64,000 nucleotides of DNA from Acephala macrosclerotiorum (Eukaryota > Ascomycota > Leotiomycetes > Helotiales > Mollisiaceae): NCBI GenBank assembly GCA_014904845.1, contig MU119204.1:124001-188000 (forward strand). Direction: 5' to 3'. Position 1 is the first letter of the stretch. Each line of letters begins with the position of its first letter. The position numbers were made by a program, and so were the translations under genes. The notes below the pieces were generated by a model. It did no database searches and had not been told where the DNA came from. It was given only the letters and a program-made list of their open reading frames with translations. Shown here in pieces: positions 47,381 through 59,039 of the stretch.

Positions 47381-50300
47381 TCACTCGTCACTATCCGACT
47401 CTTCCACGACCCTCTTCCTGTTGCCTCTCGCAATCGGTCTCCTGTCCAGATTATCATCGTCCTCATCTTTCTCTTCATCCTCAGTCGAATCTATCTCGAT
47501 TGGAACATTCTCAGTCGCCTTTGTTGTCATCCTTGGCGCCCTCCCTGTCAACTGTGAAAGATCTGGCAGGTCATCATCATCATTCGTATCCTGTGTAGCC
47601 ATGAGTGCTGAATGGCCTCCTTTAGCCCTTGGCGTAGCATAATCATTAGGCGGCGTAGTCGAAGATCTCGCTAAAGGACGTTTGTCCACTCTGCTGCTTT
47701 GAGCTTCATCATCACTCACGAAATCTTTGAGACTGCCCCAGTCATCCGATACGGGATCTTGTGATATAGGTTCACTGTGAAGAAGATCATCGCCCTCGCC
47801 TTCGGTCTCATCGTCAGACATGGCAGCAGCTAAGGCCCGACCTTGTGAGTAGCCTCCTCCGGGCATTCCAATATCTTCTCCTTCGCCTTCGATGTCCGAA
47901 AGGATCAAAGAACGCTTTGCCGACTTCTTCTGTTTCGTCTGTTTGAGTTGTTTGGGGAGCGCAGGTTGCTTAGGCTTCGGCTTGCATGCTGCCTTCGCGG
48001 GCACCATGTCTTCATCGTCAACTAATGCTGGCACATCCCAGTTCGGCGTTGGTTCGTCGTCGCCATAAGGCTTCAGATAGCGTCCACTCTCGTCCTGAGA
48101 ACGTGCAAGTTTGCTGAAGAGTGTTACACACCTCCTCGTGTATTCTCCATGTGGCACTTTGATAGTAGCTCCAAGCGATCTTTGGGCATCTGTTTGAGCG
48201 GTCATGTCAGGCATGGTAACCTCCTGCATGTCGTTCCCAGCTATGTTCTGGAATCTTCGCTCAAGCTCTTCCTCTTCGGCCGGGGTAAGAAGAACAGACT
48301 CTGTTGCGGGAATGGTGGGCAATTGAGTTTTGGCAACTTTGGGGGCCTTGGTGGGCTTCTTGGGCTTCACGGCGATGCCCAGATCCGGAAGTGCAACGCC
48401 ATCTTCAGTCCACCTGGAAGCTGTTTGGAATCCTGTCTCAACACCGTCTGGCATATGAAACTTCTTCTCGGGCCTCTTCTTGCCTTTTGCGGCCCTACGC
48501 CTCGGTTCAGGTAGATCTGTGGTTTGAGTGTTCTCGATTGGAATCTCTATCAATCTGTTGTCAACAACTGGTGTAATCTCCCTCGGCACGATTCGAACAG
48601 AGAGATCGTGTCGGAAATTGAATCGCGTTCCTGCGCTGATCATCTTTTGCATTTGTTCGTAATTGTCCTTGGCTTTTGCAAACGACTCTTCTTCCTTGCC
48701 TCTCATGAGGAGCAACACAATGTTTCCAGCACGTTTCCTGCCTGTTCTGCCCATACGCTGCAACATTCGAATGGGTGATCCAGAAGCATCGTAGCAGACA
48801 ATGAGATCGACTTGGCCAATGTCCAAACCTTCCTCACCAATCGATGTAGCTACAATGACATTGAAGATGCCCTTCTTGAACTTGGTGATCGTTTCCTGCT
48901 GTTGCTTTTGATTCATGCCGTCTGAGCGTTTTGAGTCCTGCTGACCGACGAATACGGATGCTCGTACCATCGGCCCATGCTTATTCAGTACACGAGCAAT
49001 ATCTTCAGCGCTGTCTCTGAACTCTGAAAAGACAATAACTCGCGTGGCTGATGGTGGGGCATTTTCACCAAGTCTTCCTTCACCTGCGTCCATGAAATGG
49101 TTCAGAATGGTATCACAGAGATAAGTGAGCTTCGGATGACCCACAAAATCGTCCTTACTCAACCACATGTGTATAGTATCCATCATCTTCTTGAAATCAT
49201 CAGACTGAACGATTTGGGTCTTCCACTTTGACAGTTTTCCCTTCGTATCGGCAACGTTGTCTCGGAAGTCCTTGACAGCGTGATAGAATGGTGAAATGCC
49301 GTGAAAGTTGAGCAATTTTATGCTGTGTGCAACACTCGCGAGGATGGAGAAGAGTGTGTTCATCATGCCTTTGAGGCCCATATTTGCTCTCTTGCCTGCG
49401 TCGGAGGCGAACCAGGCCTTCCTTGCTTGCATCATGCCAAATGGAGTGAGAGCCATTGGGTCTCTGTTCCAATACGCATTCTGACCACAGAGCTGGTTAA
49501 CCAAAGGTTGCAACGCTTTCGCAAAGAGCTCTTTGATCCTGATAATCTCATCTGATGGGTCAAGGACAATCTGGTCGATGTCTCGTCGGTGCACGTACTG
49601 CTGAATATCAAGAGATTCCTCGGTCCGGATCTCGACCTTTGAAATCTCTAAATTATCAATTACCTCCTGAACTGCTTCAACGCTAGCACCAGGAGTGGCA
49701 GTCAAGGCCAGAATCCGGAAGCTTTTGTTGAATTTGCGCAACAAGGATACGACCTTGCAATAAGCATAATTGCCTGTTGCTCGATGAGCCTCATCAACGA
49801 CTAGGAGCACAATCTTCTTGGGATCTGCAATGCCGGTCCTTAAGTCATTGTCCAAGGTTTGAGGTGTCATGAAGAACACACGTTTGGTTTCCCATTCCTC
49901 AGCTCTCAAAGCTGGTTGTTGTTCGCCAGTAAGCATCGTGGTCTGAGACCGAGGTATACCAACGATATTGAAGCACGCACCAACTTGCTGAGCGACCAGA
50001 GGCTTGGTGGGAGCGACGAAAACAATCTTGGCGTCCTTAGTCCAACGAAAATAGTTGTACATAATCGTAGCAGCAATGAACGTTTTCCCAAGACCGGTAG
50101 GAAGTGCTACGAGAAGATTGTTGAAAAGTCCATGCTTGACAATAGTGTATTGGTAGGATCGAGTAGCGCCAAGATTGGTCGGATAGACCCAGGTTTTCAA
50201 TGCTTCCTGATCCAAAACATGATGCGTAGGGGGCTCGGGAGGCTTGTCGACAATGAAATTGTGTATTTTCTTAGCCTGAGATGCCGTCGGAACAGCTTCT

Positions 50301-50968
50301 GTACGTCCACCAAAAAGCGTCGTCTGACGAAGTCCTTGTTGAGGAGCAGCCAAACGTTGTCGGGGACGAGAGTTGTCTTGGGTGACTCGAAGAGGAGATG
50401 AGCCTATGAATATGGTCGGTGCAATATCTGCATCTATTTCCGGCGAAGAAAAGGCATCAGATGGCAAGTCCTCCAACTCGTGATGTACCTCGTTTCGTTG
50501 TGAAATATTGCTGGTGCGTCTTTGAAATGCCGGATTGGCAGGAGGTGCTGGACGGTTGACTCTTGAAGCTGTAACTCGTGGTGGAGTACGAGGTTTCGGT
50601 GGCTCTGGCCTGGGTTTCTTGTATATTGGTCCTCTTATCCTATACGGACTCGAATCCGGCAATGCCTCAGCCTGTGTAGCTCCAAGGATTTTGGCAGCAG
50701 GGACATCTCTGTCTGCAATATGTATCTTGTATTTCTTCTTCTTTGACTTTTCACTTTCCTCTTCACTGCTGTGTACTTCGCTTCCTGTAGACTCGCGAGA
50801 TCTGCGAGGTCGCCTGTCTTCGATTTCATCGTTTTCAATATCATCGCTGAGTCGTCTTCTTTTCGCTGGGCGTGGTGATGATCGCAATCGAGGGAGTGTC
50901 TGTGATGCTTGGCTCAGAGCCTCAATTAAATCATCCTCGTCGAATTCGCCATAATCGTCTTCGTCCAT
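47381..50968 (-). CDS. MPH1: ATP-dependent DNA helicase Mph1 (FANCM homologue)
   Basis: Intronless, 1195 residues, in the normal range for fungal Mph1. ATG 50968 opens the family-typical acidic start [19 protein letters not shown] disordered basic N-terminus (1-250) precedes the helicase: [17 protein letters not shown] (Walker A, about 288-296), [18 protein letters not shown] (DEAH, about 392-395), [11 protein letters not shown] (motif III), then domain 2 with [38 protein letters not shown] and [20 protein letters not shown]. The acidic C-terminus ends in [14 protein letters not shown] and a [11 protein letters not shown] tail. Mph1 unwinds D-loops and reverses forks in error-free repair, acting in the nucleus. 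The gene runs co-directionally with PRP16 upstream, with 345 bp between them. Confidence 0.97.
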   Translation of the reverse strand: MDEDDYGEFDEDDLIEALSQASQTLPRLRSSPRPAKRRRLSDDIENDEIEDRRPRRSRESTGSEVHSSEEESEKSKKKKYKIHIADRDVPAAKILGATQAEALPDSSPYRIRGPIYKKPRPEPPKPRTPPRVTASRVNRPAPPANPAFQRRTSNISQRNEVHHELEDLPSDAFSSPEIDADIAPTIFIGSSPLRVTQDNSRPRQRLAAPQQGLRQTTLFGGRTEAVPTASQAKKIHNFIVDKPPEPPTHHVLDQEALKTWVYPTNLGATRSYQYTIVKHGLFNNLLVALPTGLGKTFIAATIMYNYFRWTKDAKIVFVAPTKPLVAQQVGACFNIVGIPRSQTTMLTGEQQPALRAEEWETKRVFFMTPQTLDNDLRTGIADPKKIVLLVVDEAHRATGNYAYCKVVSLLRKFNKSFRILALTATPGASVEAVQEVIDNLEISKVEIRTEESLDIQQYVHRRDIDQIVLDPSDEIIRIKELFAKALQPLVNQLCGQNAYWNRDPMALTPFGMMQARKAWFASDAGKRANMGLKGMMNTLFSILASVAHSIKLLNFHGISPFYHAVKDFRDNVADTKGKLSKWKTQIVQSDDFKKMMDTIHMWLSKDDFVGHPKLTYLCDTILNHFMDAGEGRLGENAPPSATRVIVFSEFRDSAEDIARVLNKHGPMVRASVFVGQQDSKRSDGMNQKQQQETITKFKKGIFNVIVATSIGEEGLDIGQVDLIVCYDASGSPIRMLQRMGRTGRKRAGNIVLLLMRGKEEESFAKAKDNYEQMQKMISAGTRFNFRHDLSVRIVPREITPVVDNRLIEIPIENTQTTDLPEPRRRAAKGKKRPEKKFHMPDGVETGFQTASRWTEDGVALPDLGIAVKPKKPTKAPKVAKTQLPTIPATESVLLTPAEEEELERRFQNIAGNDMQEVTMPDMTAQTDAQRSLGATIKVPHGEYTRRCVTLFSKLARSQDESGRYLKPYGDDEPTPNWDVPALVDDEDMVPAKAACKPKPKQPALPKQLKQTKQKKSAKRSLILSDIEGEGEDIGMPGGGYSQGRALAAAMSDDETEGEGDDLLHSEPISQDPVSDDWGSLKDFVSDDEAQSSRVDKRPLARSSTTPPNDYATPRAKGGHSALMATQDTNDDDDLPDLSQLTGRAPRMTTKATENVPIEIDSTEDEEKDEDDDNLDRRPIARGNRKRVVEESDSDE

Positions 50969-51313
50969 CTTCGAGACAGAGTCGCAGGTCCTGGAACCCG
51001 CGACTTTATGAGGGTTGACGTCTGCGAACGCGCTTCACAAGACGCGTTAGAAAGTGGCAAAAAGGAAATACGTTCTCACGTGCACGATATCGAAAACAAT
51101 AAATTCAGGTAACCTTAATTGGGGAAATTGTCGTTCTCAGGCAAAAGTTGAGATGAAAGCGGTTTCTTAAGCTTGCACAGTGAGAAGTGGGGAAGCTGCT
51201 GCTGGCTTGCGATGTGGAGGGCAAGAGCGACCTTTGGCTATAGAATTAACCTTGTCACTCATAACTTTCATTTACATCTAATTCTATCTAATGTACCAGT
51301 GGCCGCCGAATAA
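50969..51313. other. MPH1 promoter and PRP16 3' end
   Basis: 345 bp between the two helicase genes. No additional gene or clear motif is seen. Confidence 0.5.
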
Positions 51314-54307
51314 TCAAAATCCACGCCCTGCCCTTTTCACCACTGGTTTCCTTACTGCACCGTGAGATGCTACTTTCTTCACCGCAGACGAGACGGGCTT
51401 CTTAGCTACTTTCAAGCTTTCATTCTCCAGTCTCTGCTGTTCGCGTAACTTGTCCTCGGCCATCTTGGCCTCAATCTCCATCTTCCTATTGAACTCGACC
51501 TCTGTCACTCTCTTCTCCCGTGATGAGTATCCCTTTTCTTTGATTGAATAGAAGACACCTCCCAGCTCGGCAAGCCAGCGAGGATCTACCGAGGTGACCG
51601 TCGACATGTACTCTTTCGAGGTGAGGATTAGTTCGTGATAAACAACGTAGTCTGGCAGGTATCCAAGTCCGTAAAGAGCACTTGTAGGGTGCAATTGAAC
51701 TGTAACGCTAGTCCTCAAGTTTACGTACTCTCCAATTCCCTTCACCTTGGCAGCTTGATGATAGTACCCAGAGCAAATACATTTTCGGATCACATCCCAG
51801 TCAGTACCACAGCTTATCATGCTCATCCTTTGCATTTTCATGATATCCAGCAACTGTTCTCTGATCTCTTTGGCACGGCGCAGAGACTTCGGATGGAGAA
51901 AGTGTCGAGTACACCATGCATCTGAGTAACCATTCATCTTCCATTGCGAGTAAACGTGAAGATACGTGAGATGGTCGGATTCTGGCACGAAGAACTTCTC
52001 CCGAGCTGCATCAGATTCTTCCTGGCGTTCCTTGGGTCTGTAAAAGACATTGGGAACAGATAACATAGACACGATGGTCAACATCTCTTCGCTACAGCCA
52101 TAATCTTCGGATGTAATCAGCAATTTGGCTAGTGAAGGATCCATAGGGAAAGCCGTCATCTTCTTTCCAATGTCTGTCAAGTCACCGATGTTGTTGAGCG
52201 CGCCCAAGGCCCAGAGGTCGAATAGAGAAGTTGTGATCGTGTCTTGTGGCGGAGGATCCATGAAGTCAAAGTCTAACAGGTCCTTCACTCCCAGAGACTT
52301 GAGAAGCAGAACTGTGTTACTGAGATTGGTACGTTGAATCTCCGGAATGGTTTGGATGTACATTTCATCCTTAAAAGCGGCTTCTGTAAACAGATGATAC
52401 GCCTTTCCAGGCCCTGTCCGACCAGCTCTACCAGCTCGCTGAGAAGCATTGGCTTGAGAAATTGGCGTGATCTGAAGTGTATCCATTCCCATTCGAGAGT
52501 TGTATACTTTCAATTTAGAATAGCCGGCATCCACAACATACATGATACCGTCAACCGTCAAACTGGTCTCGGCAATGTTCGTGGCCACAATAACCTTTCT
52601 GACACCCGGGGCCGCTTTGTCGAAAATCTTTGCTTGGAGATCCGCAGGCATTTGACTGTATATCGGCAATATACTAAGCTTCGGTGGATCATTGAGAGCA
52701 TTGAGTCGTTCTTGTACCAGCTCACAGGTGACTTCAATATCCTCTTGGCCAGTCATGAAGACCAGAATATCGCCAGCTCCTTGAGATACGTGAATCGCAA
52801 GAACTTGCTGCACTGCCTGGTCGACGTAGTCTTCCACAGGTGACCGATGATACATCACATCAACGGGAAAGGTACGACCAGGAATGAAAAACTCTGGGGC
52901 GCCGCCATAGAAGTCGGAAAATCGTTTCGAGTTCATAGTGGCAGATGTCACAATCAGCTTAAGATCTCGTCGTCGTGCAAGTACTTTCTTGAACAAACCC
53001 ATAAGCACATCAGTATTCAAAGCTCTCTCGTGAGCTTCGTCCATGATGACGCAGGAGTAGCGGTCGAGATCAGGCTCATTAAGGGACTCTCTCAACAAGA
53101 CGCCATCGGTCATGTACTTGATCACTGTCTCCTTGCTCGTGCAGTCTTCGAATCGAATAGCATAACCGACAGTGCTCCCAAGCTTGCATTCCATCTCTTC
53201 ACTGACACGCTTAGCCACACTCATTGCTGCCACTCTTCGAGGCTGCGTGCATCCTATCATTCCAATTTTGCCATACCCATCCTCATATAGGAACTGGGTA
53301 AGTTGTGTCGTTTTACCGGATCCGGTTTCACCAACAACGATCACTACCTGATTGTCCCTTATGACTCTCAGGAGATCCTCTCGCACAGCAAAGGCAGGTA
53401 GGTATTCTCTCTGTTCCTTCAGAGACTTGCTCTGACTGAAGTTACTAGCTCCTTCATTCTTCTTCATATGTTGTGAGAATTTGCTGTTGCCTTGGTCTTC
53501 CTCGCCTGGGATAGGCGCTGCACTATCTCCTTCGTCCTCTTTCACTCCTATCAAGTTTCCAAGAGCGGTTCCAGCCATCTTTGTAGCTTCCTGAGCTTGC
53601 TTCGCTCTCTCCTTGGCCTGACGCTTCTCTTTAACGACCTTGCTGCCTTTCCGACTGAAGACTGCCATGTCACTCTGGTAGTCTCGGACTGCAGGCACAG
53701 GCTCAAGCTGTTTCGAGAAGACAGTTCTTCCGTCTAGAAAGGGAGGTTTGAGGTCATGAACGAGTAAATGTACCCTAGTTGCTTCTTCGTCGTCCTCAAA
53801 ATCATCTCCCATATCTCTTCGTTGCGCCACACCAGAGGTGAGCATTCGATTCGTTTCCCAGGCGTCGACATCTTTCTGTTTCTGAGTAGCTCGCGCACTC
53901 ATGCGCTTCCCAGCCTTCTTCTCTACCAGCGCTGCCTCTCTCTGCTGATCTGCCCACGAATTATCGTAGGATCCAAACGGGTTATGGGTATCATCGCCAA
54001 AGGTATGTCCAGACTCGTCTCCTGCATACCAATCTCGATCCAGCACATTCGAATCTTCTTCGTCCACAAACGGCTCCGGTCCATCGAATTCCTGTTGTCG
54101 AGGCGTAGGAGGGTATCGTGACTGTGCTCGAGGCGTTGATGCACGCGAGCCATTTCCCATTCGACTTTGGGATCTCAAAGAACTTGGGCCTGGGCCATTT
54201 CGTAGGAGAGAAGGACGGTCAGGAATTACAAATCGGTCGTCTGATCGTAATGGATTGAAGTCCAGCTTCCGCCGCTTTGGGCTTGCCTCCCTGTTGTCCC
54301 TGTCCAT
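51314..54307 (-). CDS. PRP16: DEAH-box pre-mRNA splicing helicase Prp16
   Basis: Intronless, 997 residues, from ATG 54307. The hydrophilic N-terminal 300 residues are followed by the DEAH helicase: [19 protein letters not shown] (Walker A about 326-333), [38 protein letters not shown] (DEAH about 423-426), [15 protein letters not shown] (SAT), [19 protein letters not shown] and [19 protein letters not shown]. The winged-helix, ratchet and OB-fold domains follow ([20 protein letters not shown]). The block [20 protein letters not shown] and the N-terminal region fit Prp16/DHX38 better than Prp2, Prp22 or Prp43. Prp16 remodels the spliceosome after the first catalytic step, consistent with an intron-rich genome. 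Its start lies 208 bp from that of PWP1, divergently. Confidence 0.95.
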   Translation of the reverse strand: MDRDNREASPKRRKLDFNPLRSDDRFVIPDRPSLLRNGPGPSSLRSQSRMGNGSRASTPRAQSRYPPTPRQQEFDGPEPFVDEEDSNVLDRDWYAGDESGHTFGDDTHNPFGSYDNSWADQQREAALVEKKAGKRMSARATQKQKDVDAWETNRMLTSGVAQRRDMGDDFEDDEEATRVHLLVHDLKPPFLDGRTVFSKQLEPVPAVRDYQSDMAVFSRKGSKVVKEKRQAKERAKQAQEATKMAGTALGNLIGVKEDEGDSAAPIPGEEDQGNSKFSQHMKKNEGASNFSQSKSLKEQREYLPAFAVREDLLRVIRDNQVVIVVGETGSGKTTQLTQFLYEDGYGKIGMIGCTQPRRVAAMSVAKRVSEEMECKLGSTVGYAIRFEDCTSKETVIKYMTDGVLLRESLNEPDLDRYSCVIMDEAHERALNTDVLMGLFKKVLARRRDLKLIVTSATMNSKRFSDFYGGAPEFFIPGRTFPVDVMYHRSPVEDYVDQAVQQVLAIHVSQGAGDILVFMTGQEDIEVTCELVQERLNALNDPPKLSILPIYSQMPADLQAKIFDKAAPGVRKVIVATNIAETSLTVDGIMYVVDAGYSKLKVYNSRMGMDTLQITPISQANASQRAGRAGRTGPGKAYHLFTEAAFKDEMYIQTIPEIQRTNLSNTVLLLKSLGVKDLLDFDFMDPPPQDTITTSLFDLWALGALNNIGDLTDIGKKMTAFPMDPSLAKLLITSEDYGCSEEMLTIVSMLSVPNVFYRPKERQEESDAAREKFFVPESDHLTYLHVYSQWKMNGYSDAWCTRHFLHPKSLRRAKEIREQLLDIMKMQRMSMISCGTDWDVIRKCICSGYYHQAAKVKGIGEYVNLRTSVTVQLHPTSALYGLGYLPDYVVYHELILTSKEYMSTVTSVDPRWLAELGGVFYSIKEKGYSSREKRVTEVEFNRKMEIEAKMAEDKLREQQRLENESLKVAKKPVSSAVKKVASHGAVRKPVVKRAGRGF

Positions 54308-54515
54308 CTTGCTGGCTGTCTTGTTGAAATTGGATGTTGAAAGCCAGCCCCGAAAAATTAAAGCCAGCTCGGGATGAGCCTCAGCACCAGGAAGACGCTA
54401 AGATAAGCTTAGCGGGGTCCTTATCGCCTCTAAAAACTTTTGGGATGATTTTCAATGTGGGTTTCGTTCCAATTCCCAAGATATTTCTCTCGAGATACCA
54501 GCATATCAGAGTAGG
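54308..54515. promoter_or_regulatory. Divergent promoter of PRP16 and PWP1
   Basis: 208 bp separate the start codons of two divergent housekeeping genes, one for splicing and one for ribosome biogenesis. No canonical TATA element is evident. A shared bidirectional promoter is the simplest reading. Confidence 0.55.
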
Positions 54516-56257
54516 ATGTCGATGATTACTGCTACAGCGTGGGTCCCTCGCGGATTCGCGGCCCCATTTCCGACCAAGTATGAGTTCGACGAGGACGAAT
54601 TTCAGCGCATCGCGGAACTCGCAAAACTTCAGCTTGACGATGCGAATGAGGACTTGGACGGTGCGCGCAAGGCTGCAGATGGTAATGGCGTAGATGAAGC
54701 GGATAAAGATGGAGGATCGGACATCAACCCATCCAAGGCGAAGAAGCCAGAAGAGTTAGTAGCGTTAAACCTGTTTTACACGCCTGCTAACATCTTCTAG
54801 GGATGAAGACGACGACCTCAAGGAATATGATCTAGAGCATTACGACAGTGATGTCGCAAATGACAATGGCGGCGAAGGTGTTGGTATGGGCATGTTCGGC
54901 AATGTCAAGTCACTGGCGTACCACGAGTCGAATGCGGACGATCCTTACATTACCATGCAAGAGAACGAAGAAGACGACGAGGACCGCGAGGAGCTTCAAA
55001 TTCTAGCCACGGACAATATGCTATTAGCAGCCAAGATTGAGGACGAAGTAGCACATCTTGAGATTTACGTCTACGAGGACTCAGCGGACAACTTATACGT
55101 ACATCACGACATCATGCTCCCGGCGATACCATTGTGTGTTGAATGGTTAGATTTACCTGTCGGCAAGTCGAACGTGGACAAAGATTCAAGGGCGAACTTC
55201 GTGGCTGTCGGTACTTTCGATCCGGACATTGAGATATGGGACCTGGATACTATCGACTGCATGTACCCCAATGCTATTCTCGGACAAGGTGGAGAGAGCA
55301 ATAATGCGGAAAATGGCGAGAAAAAGAAGAAGAAGAAGAAGAAGTCGAAGAAGGCCAATGATGACTACCACGTGGACTCTGTTCTCTCTCTGGCTGCCAA
55401 CAGGCATCATCGCAACTTATTAGCATCAGCATCAGCAGACAAGACAGTCAAGCTATGGGATCTCAATACGACGAAATGCGCGAAATCTTACACGTACCAC
55501 TCTGACAAAGTCTGTTCGTTGGCATGGCATCCGAAAGAATCAACAATCCTGTTGAGTGGAAGCTATGACCGGACAGTTGTTGCTGCCGATATGAGAGCAC
55601 CAGATGCGAAAGCTCCAACTTGGGGAGTCGAAAGTGATGTGGAGACCGTCAAATGGGATCCTCATGACCCAAACTACTTCTATATCTCGACAGAGAACGG
55701 TATCATCCACTACCACGATGTCCGAAAGGCACCATCAAGTCCAGCAGCAAGTAAACCAGTCTGGATCTTGCAAGCACACGATGAATCGGTATCCTCTTTC
55801 GATATCAATCCAATTATTCCTGGATTTATGGTGACTGGGTCCACAGACAGGCAGGTGAAGCTCTGGAATATACAATCTTCTGGCCCAACGATGGTAGTCT
55901 CGAGGGACTTGGAAGTTGGTAAGGTGTTCTCAACAACTTTTGCTCCCGACGAAGAAGTTGGTTTCAGACTTGCCGTAGCTGGAAGTAAAGGCATCGTCCA
56001 AATTTGGGTAACTACTCCTCGCAATTGACTCGAAGCATTCTGTTGACGTGATATTAAAGGATACTTCCACCAATCCAGCAGTCCGAAGAGCTTTCGCGGA
56101 TAGAGTGGCTCCAGTTGAAGGAGAGATTAAGGAAAGATTGGTAGGCGTGGAGGACGACAGCTCTGAATCGGAAGATGAAGAAGGTGGGGCTGAAACTGGA
56201 GAACCAGGTGCAGAAGAGGGGGAAGAAAAGGGATGGGAGTCGATGGATGAGGATTAA
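54516..56257 (+). CDS. PWP1: Periodic tryptophan protein 1 (WD40, ribosome biogenesis)
   Basis: Three exons (54516-54754, 54801-56007, 56060-56257) sum to 547 residues exactly in frame. The N-terminus MSMITATAWVPRGFAAPFPT is typical of Pwp1. A second in-frame ATG two codons on could also serve. An acidic stretch precedes the propeller, whose repeats include NFVAVGTFDPDIEIWDLDT, LLASASADKTVKLWDLNT, ILLSGSYDRTVVAADMR and MVTGSTDRQVKLWNIQ. A lysine tract (NGEKKKKKKKKSKKAND) interrupts between repeats, a common nuclear or nucleolar signal. The last exon gives NPAVRRAFADRVAPVEGE and an acidic tail, both diagnostic. The first intron contains a GCTAAC branch point. Pwp1 acts in 60S precursor maturation in the nucleolus. 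Confidence 0.95.
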
Positions 56258-58286
56258 GGCCACAGCATTGAACGGAATTTGAATCGCCTTTTTCGACTGC
56301 CATTCACCGACCTTTGAGGCATTGATGTGAGAACCCGAATTCGACGCCACGATGCAGCCTCGGGACTCGAAACGAAGCTTAGATCTGCTGGTGAGACTGC
56401 TCAGCGATCGGTTGCGTAATACTGATGGTACTTTGCTGTCGCTCTTATAAGTATGGCGGAAAGGAATAATTGTCCGAATTTGAGGATCATGAAGAATTTG
56501 GAGGATCATGGCAGTGGCATTGATTTCCCCACACAAAAAAAGGAATTGTACATATGGTATGGAGGTCGTCTGATTTTGTACCGCACAGACTCGTGCATTG
56601 AGGATATCCGCGGTTCATCTCAAGAGAATCAATGCAGAAGGCTCACCACAATGCAGTAAAGCTTCCACCGCATGCAATCGTCCACACCGAGTGGCGATCG
56701 ATAATAATGATCAAATATATTTGGGACATCTGACAGACTTGAGGATTGCAGAGGTTACCGCTTGCTCAGCGACTTGCTTTGGGGGTTGACGAAAATAGGG
56801 GAGAAGCAGTATGACCGCAGCGCAAAGGAAGTACAGTACACATGCAGATGCCAACTCTGGCAAGCGAAAGGCATCGTATGCTGTGCAGAGTGTTGTGCTC
56901 ACGGATCGAGGCGAAGGATTTCTCTCGAATGTTTCCCCTGAGCTCAGCGGATGCGCGCGCCTTTGGGATCTGGGCAATCGGTGCGATGATTCTCGTCCAA
57001 GCCTTCTCTGTCTGTACCTGAAACTCAAGGATGGCAGCGTCGAAGAAACATCTGGCGAATGGCAGCCATCTGTGCCTGGCGGCCCCCATTTCGACAATTC
57101 TCGAGCGCCAATCGCCACCAAAGCGGGCAAGTGTCGTCCCATTCCATTTGTCGAATGGCATCCCTGCGATAATTTGAGAAACGAATCAATTTGGGGAAGG
57201 TTGAGCAGCGGATTGAGCGCACCATCCATGGCGTGGGTTCTCGCTAGACTTCCCAGATGCTCGCGCCAACTCACGCTGGACGATAAACTTGGATCATTTA
57301 GAGCAAACCTAGAACTCACTTACAGCGCGGTCTCCCCACCGGCGACCCGTCAGATTGATTCATTGGCTGAACTTACGTAGGTGAAAGTTTCTGGATAATT
57401 GGGTTGTGCTCTGGCTCAACCTTGATCTGCTGCCCTTGCACCTGCCGAAGAATCCAACAAGGGCTCATCGCGTGGAGGCAATTGATCCGCTGGGCGCTGG
57501 ACGCTGACAGGGATGTAGGTCGAAAACCTCGACATGGCTCAGGCCAGCATTCTCCCCTGCTGCTGCAGCCCAGCCCACCGATCCAGCGCCCCAAGAAGGA
57601 TTCTTCCCCCTTCCGTGACTTCTCTTTTATCTCCTCTCCTCAACGCGCTCCCTTCCTCTTCGACAGCATCGCTAGCAATAACAGAGCATCGCTGGGTCGA
57701 TACACCTCATATTCGTTCCTTCCGAACCTGGTTTGTTCGAGACTCCTTATCGAGAAACCACTCCACGATCACTTTAAGCTCCGTCATCAGAATCACAAAA
57801 AGCATCTTCAAACTCAACTTCGCTCCATAGGACCGCGTCCACGACCACTACAATTCACTCGCTTCACCGCATTGCTGAACAACGACGACAGAACGTTACA
57901 TTCCACGTATATATTCGCTTTCACCCCACACCAAACCGATCTTCCCCGCATTGTTCATCAACACTTCGACGTTTTGGCAACATCACGAAGGAGGATCACT
58001 CTCGACTATCACCAGACGTTCAAGGCGTTCGCTCAACTCTGCGAGCTTCCAAGCTAGGCACTTTCAGAGCGAGACATACATCCACAAGAAGCCTGCTGCA
58101 CACTTTTAGTCATCTGCCAATCGAAGCAACCGCTTTCCTGCAACTGGCCGAAATCATCCACTGCGAGCTCCATTCGGCAAAATCGCAACCCCACCAATAT
58201 TGTCAGACTACCAACGTACTCGTTGGTGGGAAGAATAACGAACCTCCGCATACCCTTATCTTCCAGCTGCGGTCTTGTTCGGCAAA
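56258..58286. other. Intergenic, overlapping open frames of doubtful status
   Basis: About 2 kb. Two overlapping frames of about 190-200 codons on opposite strands (56811-57380 plus, 56711-57319 minus, the latter with a GTG start) have no recognised domain. At most one could be real. The region 57400-58286 is C/T-rich and probably the promoter and leader of the next gene. Confidence 0.4.
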
Positions 58287-59039
58287 ATGTCTCTCTCAAG
58301 GGCTTTCACGACTAGGCGGAGTGCCAAATCTAATGCTGATGCCATTCCCAACATCCCCAAGAGATCGATCACCACCAAGCACTCCATCTCTGGTACGATC
58401 AGGCATAAGATCTCCGCTCCGATTGAGTTGATCTCAACGACAAACATGCTCTCCTACAACGCCCCAGATATCTTCCCAAGCAACTCTTCGTCAGCTTCCT
58501 CCCACTCTGGAGACGAATCAGATCGGTCACCATCGACTTTCTCTTCGCCTTTGACTTCGCCAGATACCTCGTCTATTGAGTCGTCCTCTCCAATTTCGCC
58601 AAAGCCAAACCACCTATCATGCTACTTCGGCGTACCATCGAGGCAAAGTGCTTCGGATAGCGAGGCACCTGTTGTACCAAAGAGAGCTGTCTCTCATACC
58701 AAGAGTGCGAGCTTGCAAAGGTCTGCTTCACGGATGTCGTCGAGGAAACCCAGCACATCCACTGCACGATCTTCGATCAACATGTTCACCGCCAACGTCG
58801 ATATGATCGAGCAGCAGCAACAACATCCATTCGGCAACGAACTTGCTCAAGTGTCGGAGCTGGCTGAGGATTATAGCATTAGCAAGGAGAAGCTGGCAGT
58901 TGTGGACGAGGAGGAACAAGAGTTGGTCTCGAGGGGTCTGTTTAAGTTCCGAGCAGAGGACTACATGAGCGAGATCCAGGGCCTATTCATGAGCGCTTTT
59001 GGCGATACGAAACCGACAATGTCCTCGATGTGGATATAG
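58287..59039 (+). CDS. Conserved fungal protein of unknown function
   Basis: Intronless, 250 residues from ATG 58287 (MSLSRAFTTRRSAKSNADA). The frame extends slightly upstream only from a TTG. The N-terminal two thirds are Ser/Thr/Pro-rich and disordered (SPSTFSSPLTSPDTSSIESS). The C-terminal third looks folded and conserved in style: QQHPFGNELAQVSELAEDYS, VVDEEEQELVSRGLFKFRAE and DYMSEIQGLFMSAFGDTKPT. The arrangement of a disordered N-terminus and a compact acidic C-terminal helix region is seen in several conserved Pezizomycotina proteins without known function. No signal peptide or membrane segment, so probably cytosolic or nuclear. Confidence 0.7.
   Translation: MSLSRAFTTRRSAKSNADAIPNIPKRSITTKHSISGTIRHKISAPIELISTTNMLSYNAPDIFPSNSSSASSHSGDESDRSPSTFSSPLTSPDTSSIESSSPISPKPNHLSCYFGVPSRQSASDSEAPVVPKRAVSHTKSASLQRSASRMSSRKPSTSTARSSINMFTANVDMIEQQQQHPFGNELAQVSELAEDYSISKEKLAVVDEEEQELVSRGLFKFRAEDYMSEIQGLFMSAFGDTKPTMSSMWI

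Noticed and set aside
56711..57380. Two overlapping frames of about 190-200 codons on opposite strands
   Set aside because: Neither has a recognised domain, and the minus frame begins with GTG. Probably chance in a GC-richer stretch.
57404..58057. 217-codon plus-strand frame upstream of the conserved fungal gene
   Set aside because: C/T-rich leader-like composition, starting within the presumed promoter, and no domain.
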